Assembly (NCBI GenBank): GCA_003218615.1
Contig: QHOD01000153.1
Span: 1 to 5,406, forward strand
DNA: 5,406 bases
DNA from: Verrucomicrobiota bacterium
GTDB taxonomy: Bacteria; Verrucomicrobiota; Verrucomicrobiia; Chthoniobacterales; UBA10450
Direction: 5' to 3'
The notes beneath the pieces are model-generated. The model had not been told where the DNA came from and did no database searches. It was given only the letters and a program-made list of their open reading frames with translations. The position numbers and the translations under genes are program-made. Below, one piece after another: positions 5,269 to 5,406 of the stretch; position 1 is the first letter of the stretch; each line of letters begins with the position of its first letter.

Positions 5269-5406
5269 CTACCAGCGATGATATGCGGGATGGCCTTCCC
5301 TTACCGCGACGAAAACTCCGCGACATGTGGCGCAAACTTTTCCGCCCGCGCTCAAAGTTCCTTCAACCGTCGCGCGATCATCCGTTAGATCGACAATTTT
5401 CGCGGA
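5269..5406 (-). CDS. PaaI-like hotdog-fold thioesterase, C-terminal end only
   Basis: The minus-strand frame entering from the right edge is open for 45 residues and ends with TAG at 5269-5271. It reads 'KIVDLTDDRATVEGTL' then 'GGKVCATCRGVFVAV' and ends 'HPAYHRW'. This is the pattern of the last two strands of the hotdog fold in PaaI/4HBT acyl-CoA thioesterases: an outward strand 'V-EG-L', a turn with Gly, then a strand '-A---G-FV-V'. Such enzymes hydrolyse acyl-CoA (or acyl-ACP) thioesters in the cytoplasm. The catalytic Asp/Glu and the N-terminal helix lie outside the window, so activity cannot be judged. It lies 126 bp upstream of the SCP2 gene on the same strand; cotranscription is possible but the gap is long. 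A weak stem GTCCG/CGGAC (5235-5253) in that gap has no T-run. Confidence 0.75.
   Translation of the reverse strand, partial: SAKIVDLTDDRATVEGTLSAGGKVCATCRGVFVAVREGHPAYHRW

Noticed and set aside
5197..5388. A 63-codon plus-strand frame at the right end
   Set aside because: It is antisense to the thioesterase tail, which has the family pattern and a sensible stop; this frame has no recognisable features.

Overview
The window looks like a piece of chromosome from a moderately GC-rich Gram-negative soil-type bacterium. A member of the Verrucomicrobia (Chthoniobacterales/Udaeobacter-like) is my best guess. The basis is the mixture of weak or absent Shine-Dalgarno sites, an outer-membrane barrel of a type common in Planctomycetes/Verrucomicrobia, an intergenic 'AATGACGAA' repeat cluster, and the character of the predicted proteins. 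This placement is inference. There is no rRNA, tRNA, CRISPR array or intact mobile element.

Layout from left to right. (1) 1-518, minus: the N-terminal ~172 residues of an AlkA-type DNA-3-methyladenine glycosylase, cut by the window edge. (2) 519-687: a divergent intergenic region holding a cluster of three direct and three inverted 'AATGACGAA'-like units. (3) 688-1437, plus: a complete UPF0173-type metallo-beta-lactamase-fold hydrolase. (4) 1438-1842: 405 bp without a convincing intact gene. It holds a possible broken coding remnant on the plus strand and a plausible terminator for the minus-strand genes. (5) 3624 down to 1843, minus: a two-gene unit of a PAP2-family membrane phosphatase followed by an HpnL/LPG-synthase-TM-type flippase-like membrane protein. 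(6) 3833-4732, plus: an exported outer-membrane beta-barrel protein resembling DUF6268. (7) 5142-4729, minus: a small SCP2 sterol-carrier-domain protein with a signal peptide, whose stop codon overlaps the stop of the barrel gene. (8) 5269-5406, minus: the C-terminal 45 residues of a hotdog-fold (PaaI-like) thioesterase, cut by the right edge.

From 2.9 kb onward the genes share a lipid/envelope theme: a lipid-phosphate phosphatase, a polytopic flippase-like protein of the hopanoid-associated HpnL type, an exported lipid-binding (SCP2) domain, an outer-membrane barrel and an acyl thioesterase. Only the PAP2-flippase pair is clearly arranged as an operon. The wider functional link is a hypothesis. 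I see no obviously novel multi-gene system. The most interesting items are the exported SCP2 protein, the phosphatase-flippase pair and the symmetric repeat cluster.
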